NCBI GenBank assembly: GCA_947176785.1
Contig: CAMWSA010000029.1
Span: 1-18,675 of the forward strand
Length of the DNA stretch: 18,675 bases
Direction: 5' to 3'
DNA from: an uncultured Lachnospiraceae bacterium
GTDB taxonomy: Bacteria > Bacillota > Clostridia > Lachnospirales > Lachnospiraceae
Positions 1 to 7,480 of this stretch are shown one piece after another. Each line of letters opens with the position of its first letter. Position 1 is the stretch's first letter. Both the position numbers and the translations under genes were made by a program. The notes beneath the pieces were generated by a model. The model saw only the letters and a program-made list of their open reading frames with translations. It was not told the DNA's origin and did not search any database.

Positions 1-497
1 ATGCGTTCAATCCATTCCCTGGTGGTCAACCGCTGCCCCGCCGCCTGGTCTGCCGTAATCTTCCGGAACAACTCATCCATCAGCAGTCCCGAGGGACTGC
101 AGCCCTCCCAATTCTCCGGATAAGGGATACCGGAGGTCATATTCAGCAGATCATAAATCGTAGTCTCCCGCTTTACCGGCAAAGGCTCACCCCCCGGGTT
201 CCACACAGTCTGGTTCCTGAAGCAGGGCAGATACCGGCTCACCGTATCCCGCAGATCCAGCATTCCCCGCTCCACCAGCAGCATCACCGCCGCTGCCGTG
301 ACGGGTTTGGTCATGGAAAAAAGCCGAAAAACAGTGTCCCGCCTGACAGGTGTCTTTCTCTCCCGGTCCGCATAGCCGCAGGCGCAAAAATACCGCTCCC
401 GCCCCCCCTGGAACAGCAGATAACCTGCCCCGGCGATCTGTCCGGCATCCACTTCCTGCCGAATGATGTCATTGATTGCCTGCTGATAATTGTACAT
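1..497 (-). CDS. Beta-lactamase-fold serine hydrolase, partial (3' end outside window)
   Basis: This is the N-terminal 165 codons of a class C beta-lactamase/penicillin-binding-protein-like serine hydrolase. The frame opens MYNYQQAINDIIRQEVDAG and carries the catalytic SxxK motif as SMTK (Ser61, Lys64), followed by the family block LLNMTSGIPYPENW. The Tyr-x-Asn and KTG-type motifs would lie beyond the edge. The start at 497 is chosen because AAAGGAGG sits just upstream. No signal peptide or transmembrane segment is visible, so a cytoplasmic esterase or peptidase-like role is as likely as cell-wall work. It begins 29 bp after the stop of the membrane glycosyltransferase-like gene on the same strand, so the two are probably co-transcribed. 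True substrate unknown; such proteins are rarely antibiotic-resistance enzymes. Confidence 0.85.
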   Translation of the reverse strand, partial: MYNYQQAINDIIRQEVDAGQIAGAGYLLFQGGRERYFCACGYADRERKTPVRRDTVFRLFSMTKPVTAAAVMLLVERGMLDLRDTVSRYLPCFRNQTVWNPGGEPLPVKRETTIYDLLNMTSGIPYPENWEGCSPSGLLMDELFRKITADQAAGQRLTTREWIER

Positions 498-526
498 AGC
501 CAGCCTCCTTTTACCGCTCTTCTCTT

Positions 527-2338
527 TTACTGTCGCAAAATAATCAGATGCTCTGTCTCTATTTTCTGCGCGCCACCGTAATTCTCCTCTATCCACTGAA
601 AAAACTGCGGGTTCTGGAGAGAGTAACCGTAATACAGGGAATACACCGGATTTTCCCCAAAAGTCTTATCATACACAATGACATTGGGAATGCGCTCCGG
701 GTACTCTTCGTAATAGCGCAGAAACATCTCGTTATACACTGTCGTTCCCTGGGTGGAAGGAGTTGCCGGCAATGCTCCCAGTTTCACGTAAATCAAACTC
801 TCAGCCCCGATATATAATACCCTGTCTTCCGGGCCCGTCACATTTTGCAGTTCCCGATAATTGTCATTCCAGATATCTGCGGTATCCGCCAGAACATATA
901 TCCCCTTTTCAGGACCGCTCTCCATCTTCTGAAGGGATGCCCGGATCGTGACTGGCAGGCAGCCGGATACCCGGATCAATATAAGCCGGCACACCAAAAG
1001 TCCGGCCAGCAGCATCCCTCCCATGGCATAGGAAAGAGCCAAAAATATTTTTTTTCCGGCAGAAGCACCAATCTCTTCGCCATATTGGCAGATAACCAGA
1101 AGACTCCCTATCACACCTATAAATGCTTTCGCATAGGTGGTATTTGTATCCATATTCGTCACAAAAAGCACTGCCGTCACAGACATACATGCGGGAATAA
1201 TACACAGATACAGCCATACTGCCATTTTTCTGTAGTGCCTGACACAGATCAGCAGCGCGGGCAGCATAACCGCCATGTAACGCGCCTGAAAGAAAAACTG
1301 GTTCTCATCTCCAAAGAGGAACCCGGCTATGGCCCTTATCTGCATCAGCAATGCCGCCAAGGCCAGAACGATTACCGCCGACAGCCATAAGCCCTCCGCC
1401 GGCCTGCGCCTCTCTGAACCGTTTTGGCTTACAAAGCTCCTGTGCGGAACAAACCGGTATATCAAATACAGAACCAGCGCAACCCCCGCCGCCGTCAGAA
1501 GATACCAGCCATAAATCCCCGCCTGCTCCTGTATTTGTTTCCAGTACATTGCCCACTTCTCACCCATGGTATATACCCCATGAGATGTGTCCAGAAAAAT
1601 GTAGGAAATATACCTCCTCATTTCCGCCGGCGACATATAGCCAAGTAAAAAGGCCAGGAAAAGCCCTCCCGTCAGAAGGCATCCAAGTGTAAAAGAAACA
1701 CTGCTCCTCCAGTATTTCGCAGATCCCGGCACAGGATATCGCCTCTCCAGCATATACAGCGCCAAAATGTAAAAGGGATACACAAGAAGCATCGTCGGAT
1801 AGCACAACATACTGACTACCAGAAGGCAGCCCCCCAGGAAGGGAAAAAGCCTCCGGAAGCTCCCACCCTCAAAACAGGCATACAAAATCAGGAAAATTCC
1901 CAGAAGACACCAGTAATGCATCAGTTCAAATTCCGGCATCTGCACCCATTTGGGCAGAAAATTCAAGTGCAGGATCATCATGCAGAAAGAAAAGAAGGGC
2001 TTTATCATTTTTTGGAGCTGCTTATACAAAAGCCACCCCATACCCGTATGGATCAGGACTCCGACCGTCCGCAGCCATATCACCAGGTAATCCGTGTTTC
2101 CCCGTATCCGGATATATGGTGCGGCAAACAGGGCTGCCAGAAACGCGCTGAACTGATGCGGTTCCCACATGTCCCTGATCAGTCTGTCCCCCCGCACCAT
2201 GCGGTATGCGCAGGCTACGGCATAGGCTTCGTCAATATCCAGGCTTATCCATATTGCTTTGGCAAAAGCTAAAAAGGTCAGGCCAATCAGAACAGCCTCG
2301 ATTCCTTTTATGATAACGTCATGTCTCTTGTCCCGCAT
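527..2338 (-). CDS. Polytopic membrane protein, GT-C-fold glycosyltransferase-like (GT39/ArnT type)
   Basis: A 603-residue protein with about ten or more hydrophobic segments. After the first segment it has an acidic DIDEAYA motif (Asp36-Glu37) followed by RDMWEPHQFSAFL. That is the layout of the first extracytoplasmic loop of GT-C enzymes of the PMT/ArnT/GT39 kind, where the Asp/Glu pair is catalytic and the donor is a polyprenyl-phosphate sugar. The last ~130 residues (from about ADIWNDNYRELQ) are soluble and probably extracytoplasmic. Family evidence is by motif and architecture only; acceptor and sugar are unknown. The start at 2338 has a strong GGAGGAGG site. It has its own promoter just behind the MATE stop and is followed closely by the serine hydrolase, suggesting a two-gene envelope-related operon. 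Confidence 0.65.
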   Translation of the reverse strand: MRDKRHDVIIKGIEAVLIGLTFLAFAKAIWISLDIDEAYAVACAYRMVRGDRLIRDMWEPHQFSAFLAALFAAPYIRIRGNTDYLVIWLRTVGVLIHTGMGWLLYKQLQKMIKPFFSFCMMILHLNFLPKWVQMPEFELMHYWCLLGIFLILYACFEGGSFRRLFPFLGGCLLVVSMLCYPTMLLVYPFYILALYMLERRYPVPGSAKYWRSSVSFTLGCLLTGGLFLAFLLGYMSPAEMRRYISYIFLDTSHGVYTMGEKWAMYWKQIQEQAGIYGWYLLTAAGVALVLYLIYRFVPHRSFVSQNGSERRRPAEGLWLSAVIVLALAALLMQIRAIAGFLFGDENQFFFQARYMAVMLPALLICVRHYRKMAVWLYLCIIPACMSVTAVLFVTNMDTNTTYAKAFIGVIGSLLVICQYGEEIGASAGKKIFLALSYAMGGMLLAGLLVCRLILIRVSGCLPVTIRASLQKMESGPEKGIYVLADTADIWNDNYRELQNVTGPEDRVLYIGAESLIYVKLGALPATPSTQGTTVYNEMFLRYYEEYPERIPNVIVYDKTFGENPVYSLYYGYSLQNPQFFQWIEENYGGAQKIETEHLIILRQ

Positions 2339-2406
2339 AGCCTCCTCCTGCCATATTCACGGCCCTTTAGATTTTCCGGCGCTTTGAAATTGCCAAAGGT
2401 ATACAA

Positions 2407-2435
2407 ATTATATCTTATATGTGCATAAAAAGCAA
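2407..2435 (-). promoter_or_regulatory. Promoter for the GT-C-like gene
   Basis: On the minus strand TTGCTT (2430-2435), a 17-bp spacer and TATAAT (2407-2412) form a good sigma-A-type promoter about 70 bp before the start at 2338. The -35 box begins 2 bp after the MATE stop codon, so this gene does not depend on MATE transcription. The spacer contains ATGTGCATAA (2419-2428, plus strand), a 10-bp word also found near xylB and between GH127 and araC. Confidence 0.65.
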
Positions 2436-2436
2436 A

Positions 2437-3801
2437 TTATTTCTCCGGGGCGTCTCCGCGTCTTTCTCCCCTCATGCGCCAAAGCTTCTTCCTGACATGG
2501 AAGTAGGCCGGAATCAGGAAAGCGTCCGCCAGGATCCAGGCGATGGGGCTGCCCAGGCAGGAACCCACAAAGCCCAGGCCGGGCACCAGCACAAAGCCGG
2601 CCAGCGCCCTTGCCACCATCTCAAACACCCCTGCCAGGATGGCAAAGAACGGAAAGCCCACCCCCTGTATCATAAAGCGGATAATGTTGACCAGGGCCAG
2701 CGGAAAGTAAAACGCCGTAGCCAGCGTCAGAAACAGCTTCACATTGTCAATAATCGCCGCCTCGGAGGCATCCAGAAACAGCTTTGCCAGAGGGCTTCCA
2801 AACAGGGTGCTGATGCCCAGGGCAACGACCGAATACCCCGCCCCCAGCAGGATACAGGACTTCAGCCCCTGTCCGATGCGCTCCAGCTTCCCGGCACCCA
2901 CATTCTGCCCGCCATAGGTGGCCATGGTGGAGCCCATGGCATCAAAGGGACAGGCCAGGAAACCGCTGATTTTCCCCGCCGCTGTCACTGCCGCCACCGC
3001 ATCGGAGCCCAGCGTGTTGGTAGCGCTCTGCAATATGACACTGCCAATGGCAGTGATGGAATACTGTAGTCCCATGGGAACTCCCATGCCGCACAAGGTT
3101 CCCATAAGATGCCGGTCGGGTGCCCACTCCCCCTTCTGTATCCGCAGGAGCTCGAACTTTTTGACCATAAACAAAAGGCAGCACAGCCCCGACACCCCCT
3201 GGGAAATCACGGTGGCCCACGCCGCCCCCTGCACGCCCCAGTGCAGAGTAACTATAAAGAACAAATCCAGCCCTATATTGAGGAAGGAGGACATGACCAG
3301 GAAAATCACCGGCGTCCTGCTGTCCCCCAGGGCACGGATCACCCCGGAGGTCATATTGTACAAAAAGGTCACGGGAATGCCCAGAAAAATCACCCATATG
3401 TAGGAGTAAGCCGCATCCAGAATATTGCCGGGGGTTTTCATCATCACCAGGATCGGACGGCACAGCACAGTGGTCAGCACCGTCATCAGCAGGGCAAAAC
3501 CCACCGTCAGCCAAACGCAGTTGGCCACCACCCGACGCATCCCCACCGGGTCACCCGCCCCAAACTTATGGGAGACAGGAATGGAAAAGCCGCTGCATAT
3601 TCCCATGCAGAAGCCGATGATCAGAAAATTTACCGAGCCCGTGGCTCCCACCGCCGCCAGATTGTCCGTCCCCAGGAAACGGCCCACGATCACCGTGTCC
3701 ACCAGATTGTAAAACTGCTGAAACAGAAAGCCGAACAAAAGCGGGATGGAAAAGCCCAGGATCAGCTTCATGGGCGAACCCTTTGTCATATCTTTAACCA
3801 T
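2437..3801 (-). CDS. MATE-family multidrug/cation efflux transporter
   Basis: A 454-residue inner-membrane protein of normal MATE length (about 450). The N terminus has the hallmark segment PLLFGFLFQQFYNLVDTVIV followed by GRFLG, typical of the NorM/DinF-like bacterial branch, and hydrophobic segments continue throughout, as expected for 12 helices in two bundles. MATE pumps export cationic compounds in exchange for Na+ or H+; the substrate cannot be told here. The start at 3801 follows AGAGGT at suitable distance. It has its own promoter (3885-3913) and a leader stem-loop, and no strong terminator separates it from the downstream membrane gene, so read-through is possible. Confidence 0.93.
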   Translation of the reverse strand: MVKDMTKGSPMKLILGFSIPLLFGFLFQQFYNLVDTVIVGRFLGTDNLAAVGATGSVNFLIIGFCMGICSGFSIPVSHKFGAGDPVGMRRVVANCVWLTVGFALLMTVLTTVLCRPILVMMKTPGNILDAAYSYIWVIFLGIPVTFLYNMTSGVIRALGDSRTPVIFLVMSSFLNIGLDLFFIVTLHWGVQGAAWATVISQGVSGLCCLLFMVKKFELLRIQKGEWAPDRHLMGTLCGMGVPMGLQYSITAIGSVILQSATNTLGSDAVAAVTAAGKISGFLACPFDAMGSTMATYGGQNVGAGKLERIGQGLKSCILLGAGYSVVALGISTLFGSPLAKLFLDASEAAIIDNVKLFLTLATAFYFPLALVNIIRFMIQGVGFPFFAILAGVFEMVARALAGFVLVPGLGFVGSCLGSPIAWILADAFLIPAYFHVRKKLWRMRGERRGDAPEK

Positions 3802-3836
3802 ATCTCTCTACCTCTTCTTACCAATTCCCGGAGTAG

Positions 3837-3870
3837 CTGTGCCTGAAAAGGGACCGCCACAGGGGCACAG
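3837..3870 (-). promoter_or_regulatory. Inverted repeat in the MATE 5' leader
   Basis: CTGTGCC (3837-3843) and GGCACAG (3864-3870) are perfect complements separated by 20 nt. They lie between the predicted transcription start (about 3878) and the MATE start codon. It could be a leader hairpin or a paired operator; no T-run follows, so it is not a terminator. Confidence 0.45.
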
Positions 3871-3884
3871 AACTCCAAATAGAG

Positions 3885-3913
3885 AGTATAGGCGCAGTAC
3901 GACAAATACGCAA
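3885..3913 (-). promoter_or_regulatory. Promoter for the MATE gene
   Basis: On the minus strand TTGCGT (3908-3913), a 17-bp spacer and TATACT (3885-3890) fit a vegetative promoter, giving a leader of about 75 nt before the MATE start. The remainder of the 428-bp gap upstream to the isomerase gene (3914-4229) holds no credible gene, only the hairpin at 4134-4164 and the terminator at 4187-4208. Confidence 0.6.
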
Positions 3914-4133
3914 TATATTTTTTTCCCTGTTTTGTTCTTTTTACAGAACAATGTGCCGGGTCATTTCCTGCTGCCGAAAACCAACTCTCGAAGTGCGAAG
4001 CCCTATATCCTCACTATAGCACTTGCCGGGCTTGCCGAAATATGCCTTGCCTCACACATCATACCGCCTGCTTTCGGAGAACCGAAAAGCATCCTTCCAA
4101 TGTCCGATATCGTTTAAAAACAATACCTCCGTT

Positions 4134-4164
4134 GCATATTCTTGCCCATGTGGGCTAAATATGC
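4134..4164. other. Two-tier hairpin downstream of the isomerase gene
   Basis: GCATATT (4134-4140) pairs with AATATGC (4158-4164), and inside it GCCCA (4144-4148) pairs with TGGGC (4151-4155). It follows the isomerase terminator on the minus strand and may be a back-up terminator or an mRNA 3'-end stabiliser. A decayed copy of a palindromic repeat is another option. No T-run follows on either strand. Confidence 0.4.
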
Positions 4165-4186
4165 AGCAGAGGCATACCCGGAAAGA

Positions 4187-4208
4187 GGCGGAGACTGATG
4201 TCTCCGCC
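4187..4208 (-). terminator. Probable terminator of the isomerase gene
   Basis: A perfect 9-bp GC-rich stem, GGCGGAGAC (4187-4195) with GTCTCCGCC (4200-4208) around a 4-nt loop, begins 22 bp after the isomerase stop. On the minus strand it is followed by TCTTT, a weak T-tract, so termination may be partial. Confidence 0.7.
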
Positions 4209-4229
4209 CCGTATTCTTGCCGGCCTTTA

Positions 4230-5714
4230 TCAGCAGAAGGGATTCTCTGTGGGATAAGGCAGACTCTTGGGCTGGTTGTAGTTCAGGTCCTCCACGGGCA
4301 CGCCGATAAACTTAAACACCTCATACAGTGCCTTGCCGAAGTGGCCGAAGGCAACCGCGCCGTGATGAGGATAATTCTTCTCGATCAGCACATGGCGGTA
4401 GAAGCGTCCCATCTCAGGGATGGCAAATACGCCGATGGAGCCGAAGGACTTGGAAGGCACGTTCAATACCTCACCCTGGGCTATGTATGCGCGCAGCTTG
4501 CAATCAGCCGTGGACTGCAAACGGTAGAAGGTGATCTCGCCGGGAGCGATATCTCCCTCCAAAGTACCGTTGGTAACTTCGATCGGCAGATTTCTTGCCA
4601 TGATCTTCTGGTACTTCATCTCGCAGAATGCCAGCTTCTTGGAGCAGGTGTTGCCGCAGTGGAAGCCCATGAAGGTATCCTTGTGGGTGTAAGGGAACTT
4701 GCCCTCGATGGATTCCCTGAACATGTCCGCGGGCACGGAGTTGTTGATATCCAGCAAAGTAACGGCATCCTGGCTCACGCAGGTACCGATGAACTCGGAC
4801 AGGCAGCCATAGATATCCACTTCACAGGATACAGGGATGCCCATGCCGGTCAGGCGGCTGTTCACATAGCAGGGAACAAAGCCAAACTGGGTCTGGAACG
4901 CGGGCCAGCACTTGCCCGCAATGGCAACGTACTTGCGGTAGCCTCTGTGTGCCTCCACCCAGTCAAGCAGGGTCAGTTCATACTGAGCCAGCTTCTCCAG
5001 CACTTCGGGCTTCTTGTTGCCTGCGCCCAACTCCTCCGCCATCTCGGCAACCTTGGCAGGGATTCTCTCGTCTCCGGCATGTTTATTGAAGGACTCAAAC
5101 AGATCCAGTTCGGAGTTTTCCTCGATCTCTACGCCCAGGTTATACAGCTGCTTGATGGGTGCGTTGCAGGCCAGGAAGTTCAGCGGTCTGGGCCCGAAGG
5201 AAATGATCTTTAAGTCGGAAAGGCCCACAATGGCCCTGGCAATGGGAACAAACTCGTTGATCATGTCGGCGCACTCTTCAGCAGTGCCCACAGGATACTC
5301 GGGAATGTAAGCCTTGATATTGCGCAGCTTTAAGTTGTAGCTGGCGTTGAGCATACCGCAGTATGCGTCGCCTCTGCCGTCCATCAGGTCGGCCTGGCTC
5401 TCCTCGGCGGCGGCCACAAAGATGGAAGGGCCGTCAAAATGCTTTGCCAGCAGGGTCTCGGAGATCTCGGGGCCAAAGTTGCCCAGGTACACACACAGGG
5501 CGTTACAGCCGTTCTTCTTCACATCCTCCAGGGCCTGCACCATATGGATCTCGCTCTCCACGATACAGATGGGGCACTCGTAGATGTCGGTCTCATCATA
5601 CTTGGCCTTATATGCTTCCACCAGGGCCTTTCTCCTGTTTACGGACAGGCTCTCGGGGAAACAGTCGCGGCTCACGGCCACAATGCCGATTTTGATTTTG
5701 GGTAAATTGTTCAT
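4230..5714 (-). CDS. L-fucose/L-arabinose isomerase superfamily protein
   Basis: A 494-residue cytoplasmic enzyme, by family an aldose-ketose isomerase needing Mn2+. Counting from the chosen start MNNLPKIKIG, it has Glu298 (in SCEVDIYG) and Asp322 (in VTLLDINN). Their spacing of 24 equals that of the E. coli FucI metal ligands Glu337 and Asp361 as known from the literature. The C-terminal YPHHGAVAFGH (His450/His451) is the candidate third ligand. It is about 100 residues shorter than FucI (591) and near AraA (about 500), and belongs to the FucI-like branch common in gut Firmicutes. The start at 5714 is preferred to 5729 because the upstream ATG overlaps the GGAGGAG ribosome site. With xylulokinase and GH127 nearby, a pentose such as arabinose is the likely substrate; fucose cannot be excluded. 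Confidence 0.85.
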   Translation of the reverse strand: MNNLPKIKIGIVAVSRDCFPESLSVNRRKALVEAYKAKYDETDIYECPICIVESEIHMVQALEDVKKNGCNALCVYLGNFGPEISETLLAKHFDGPSIFVAAAEESQADLMDGRGDAYCGMLNASYNLKLRNIKAYIPEYPVGTAEECADMINEFVPIARAIVGLSDLKIISFGPRPLNFLACNAPIKQLYNLGVEIEENSELDLFESFNKHAGDERIPAKVAEMAEELGAGNKKPEVLEKLAQYELTLLDWVEAHRGYRKYVAIAGKCWPAFQTQFGFVPCYVNSRLTGMGIPVSCEVDIYGCLSEFIGTCVSQDAVTLLDINNSVPADMFRESIEGKFPYTHKDTFMGFHCGNTCSKKLAFCEMKYQKIMARNLPIEVTNGTLEGDIAPGEITFYRLQSTADCKLRAYIAQGEVLNVPSKSFGSIGVFAIPEMGRFYRHVLIEKNYPHHGAVAFGHFGKALYEVFKFIGVPVEDLNYNQPKSLPYPTENPFC

Positions 5715-5780
5715 TGTACTCTCCTCCATTCATTTTTGTTCCGCATATTCCTGCCGACACACAATACCCGTGATCCACAT

Positions 5781-5796
5781 GTGCCCGCCCGGGCAC
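5781..5796. promoter_or_regulatory. GC-rich palindrome in the isomerase leader, candidate operator
   Basis: GTGCCCG (5781-5787) and CGGGCAC (5790-5796) form a perfect 16-bp dyad. Read as a 12-bp site, 5785-5796 differs at two positions from the perfect palindrome at 9276-9287 and shares its GGGCAC arm with the site over the xylB start point. It lies 50-65 nt downstream of the predicted isomerase transcription start, so it would act as a roadblock operator or RNA hairpin. Confidence 0.4.
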
Positions 5797-5852
5797 CCGT
5801 ATACTGATCCCTGTGCCGTCAGGAAACGTGCTGTTTTGCAATGTTTACATTC

Positions 5853-5858
5853 ATTATA
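5853..5858 (-). promoter_or_regulatory. -10 box of the isomerase promoter
   Basis: TATAAT on the minus strand, about 140 nt before the isomerase start, with no good -35 hexamer, as expected of an activator-dependent promoter. Just downstream lies ATGTAAACATTGCAA, a loose dyad resembling LacI/CcpA-type sites but with at least two mismatches to the usual cre consensus. The rest of the gap up to the repeat at 6063 shows no gene. Confidence 0.45.
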
Positions 5859-6062
5859 CTCATGAACGGCCAGATTTTCCTTCCTGCGTGTCGCATGTCG
5901 TCCTATTATGCAGCATATGACGCACAGAAATCGGGAAATCCCAGCGTCCGTTAGTATACATATACCCGAAGAAATGTAAGCCGCCTTCAGCTTTATCCAC
6001 TCTCACAATATTGGTCCGCACTCCGGCCTTTGCTTTCTCTCCGAAATATCAGGTTTATTATA

Positions 6063-6202
6063 CCTTGCTTATATGCGCTTCGGCGCATACTCTGTTCAGA
6101 CGAGACAAATGCAAGGCATTTTTCTCATTATTCCTTGCTTATATGCGCTTCGGCGCATACTCTGCTCAGAAAAGTTAAATACAAGGCATTTTACTTATTA
6201 TA
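6063..6202. repeat. Tandem 70-bp hairpin repeat, two copies
   Basis: Unit 1 is 6063-6132 and unit 2 is 6133-6202, identical at about 61 of 70 positions by eye. Each unit holds a perfect stem TATGCGC-TTCG-GCGCATA with a stable tetraloop and an outer pair CCTTG...CAAGG closing a larger structure. Differences cluster in the unpaired arm and the spacer. It sits immediately after the DUF4867 stop, between that gene and the isomerase promoter. It may serve as a terminator/processing element or be a REP-like dispersed palindrome. Confidence 0.85.
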
Positions 6203-6207
6203 CCGCA

Positions 6208-6846
6208 CTACTCGTTTACATTCAAGTTCTTTCCCTTTAGCCCGATATAACTTCCCGCGTCCAGGCCGCCCTCCGCATGGCCGATGAGCCACTTATTTTT
6301 AGCGGTCAGCAGCGCATCCTCATTGGCGGTGGCGACGGACAGATCCGCATGGGACTTGTCCAGCGGATAGTTGGTTCCCCTGGGCAGCACCACCGCCACC
6401 TGGAAGCCTGCCCCATCCACGCCGCAGGGCGCATAGTGCAGGGTGGTCGCATAGATTTCCACGCCCACGCCTGCAGGCACCAGGAATGCCTCCATTTTGG
6501 AGGTGTCATAGGTGAAATCCTCCCCGATATCCTGCTGCATGCCCAGAATCAGGATGGCGTCGGTGGCGGCGATATTCAGTTCGCTGCTCCTGTGGTACTC
6601 CACCGCGTTCAGCAGTTCATTGTGGCCGTTGCAGTAGCCGATCTGGATTGGCAGTTCGCCGAAGGCCGCCGTGGTCAGCGCCTCCATGGCGGAAGTGGCC
6701 TCCAGGGCCTCCACGCTGGGCTCGTACACCACGCCCTCGGGCACGGGTTGCCTGCTCAGGGCCTCAACCAGTCCGGTCAGGTCCACATTGGTAATCTGCC
6801 GCCCGTACTTACGGAAAGCAGGATCAGTGATGGGTAATATTTTCAT
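6208..6846 (-). CDS. DUF4867 family protein, cupin-like, sugar-catabolism associated
   Basis: A 212-residue cytoplasmic protein matching DUF4867 by recall of its family features (opening MKILPITDPAFRKYGRQI); no function is established for the family. Visible features are GYCNGHNELLNA (70-81), EYHRSSEL (His85, Glu89) and EAFLVPAGVGVEIY followed by LHYAPCG (His137). The spaced His/Glu/PxG/His pattern recalls metal-binding cupins such as ureidoglycolate lyase and D-lyxose isomerase; this is inference. The start at 6846 has AGAGGA upstream and fits the family length; the frame stays open further upstream but that part overlaps the previous gene and lacks similarity. It is the third gene after xylB and may act as an isomerase, epimerase or mutarotase in the same pathway. 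Confidence 0.85.
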   Translation of the reverse strand: MKILPITDPAFRKYGRQITNVDLTGLVEALSRQPVPEGVVYEPSVEALEATSAMEALTTAAFGELPIQIGYCNGHNELLNAVEYHRSSELNIAATDAILILGMQQDIGEDFTYDTSKMEAFLVPAGVGVEIYATTLHYAPCGVDGAGFQVAVVLPRGTNYPLDKSHADLSVATANEDALLTAKNKWLIGHAEGGLDAGSYIGLKGKNLNVNE

Positions 6847-6863
6847 GATTTCCTCTTTTCTGC

Positions 6864-6888
6864 ATATCGCAGACAGGGCCTGCGATAT
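6864..6888 (-). promoter_or_regulatory. Leader hairpin before DUF4867
   Basis: ATATCGCAG (6864-6872) pairs perfectly with CTGCGATAT (6880-6888) around a 7-nt loop. In the mRNA it ends 17 nt before the DUF4867 start and partly overlaps the block shared with the xylB leader (6852-6867). It could set translation level or mark a processing site within the xylB operon transcript. Confidence 0.55.
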
Positions 6889-6904
6889 TGCGTTGAATAT
6901 ACAA

Positions 6905-6951
6905 TTGGAAATTATATTCCAAAGGTTTCTTCCTTCTGCGCCCCGGGGCGC
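6905..6951 (-). promoter_or_regulatory. Possible internal promoter with dyads
   Basis: TTGGAA (6905-6910) and TTCCAA (6917-6922) flank a perfect minus-strand TATAAT (6911-6916), so the -10 is the centre of a palindrome. A second perfect palindrome, GCGCCCCGGGGCGC (6938-6951), lies just upstream of where a -35 would be, though no -35 consensus is present. It could give DUF4867 expression separate from xylB, with operator control. Confidence 0.35.
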
Positions 6952-7034
6952 GGATTCAACGACATTGAAGCTGTTACCTTCCGTTTTTGCAAAACCATAT
7001 TCTGCCGTTGACTGTATACTGCCGATGACGGAAA

Positions 7035-7457
7035 TTATAAAGTCCAGTCCTGAAAATCCACTCCCAGGAACCTCCTGTCGCGAAAGCCAATGCAAATACC
7101 ATGTTCCTCGTCACATTTGCAATCTCCAAAAAAGGATATTTCAGGATAAACAAAGCCGTCCTTCGACTGCGGCACCCCCGTGACATTGATTGCGATGGCA
7201 AAAATGTCCAGTTCCTCCTCCAGATCTTCCTCGTCAATCACTTCGTCACCAATCATTTCATATTGTTCATTGCACCACGCGGCTATTTCCTTTTTATAGT
7301 CTGCTATATCAACATTTTCTACAAACCAGTTCAGGCAGGCGATTTCCTCCTCGCTCAAAGTCTTTCTGTCGTAATCGGTGGAGAAGACTTCAACATCCTT
7401 TTCCCTGCCGAACAGGTTTATCTTAATATGATCGCCGCTATTCAGCTTTTCAATCAA
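7035..7457 (-). CDS. Small acidic protein, DUF6985-like
   Basis: A 140-residue soluble, acidic protein with a run of Asp/Glu around IDEEDLEEELD and a C-terminal block YPEISFFGDCKCDEEHGICI then FRDRRFLGVDFQDW. The block resembles the DUF6985/DUF2004 group of small proteins, some of which sit near toxin genes as presumed immunity proteins. That assignment is from memory and uncertain. It starts at a TTG codon, supported by GGAGG nine bases upstream, only 23 bp after the xylB stop, so it is translated from the xylB message. It is not a usual member of pentose operons. No toxin gene is next to it here. Confidence 0.7.
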   Translation of the reverse strand: MIEKLNSGDHIKINLFGREKDVEVFSTDYDRKTLSEEEIACLNWFVENVDIADYKKEIAAWCNEQYEMIGDEVIDEEDLEEELDIFAIAINVTGVPQSKDGFVYPEISFFGDCKCDEEHGICIGFRDRRFLGVDFQDWTL

Positions 7458-7480
7458 CTTGATCCACCTCCAGGAAAAAT

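Noticed and set aside
4023..5213. A 396-codon plus-strand frame opposite the isomerase gene
   Set aside because: It is a mirror of the isomerase coding sequence, with a composition rich in His, Leu and Gln, no ribosome site and no family motif.
5836..5850. ATGTAAACATTGCAA near the isomerase start point as a CcpA cre site
   Set aside because: At least two key positions differ from the consensus and the symmetry is one base short; it stays only a loose resemblance.
6063..6202. CRISPR array
   Set aside because: Only two units, directly abutting, with no unique spacers and no cas genes; the structure is a tandem hairpin repeat.
6847..7095. N-terminal extension of DUF4867 (longer in-frame start)
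   Set aside because: The extension covers a hairpin and dyads, overlaps the end of the preceding gene, and the start at 6846 has its own AGAGGA site and gives the normal family length.
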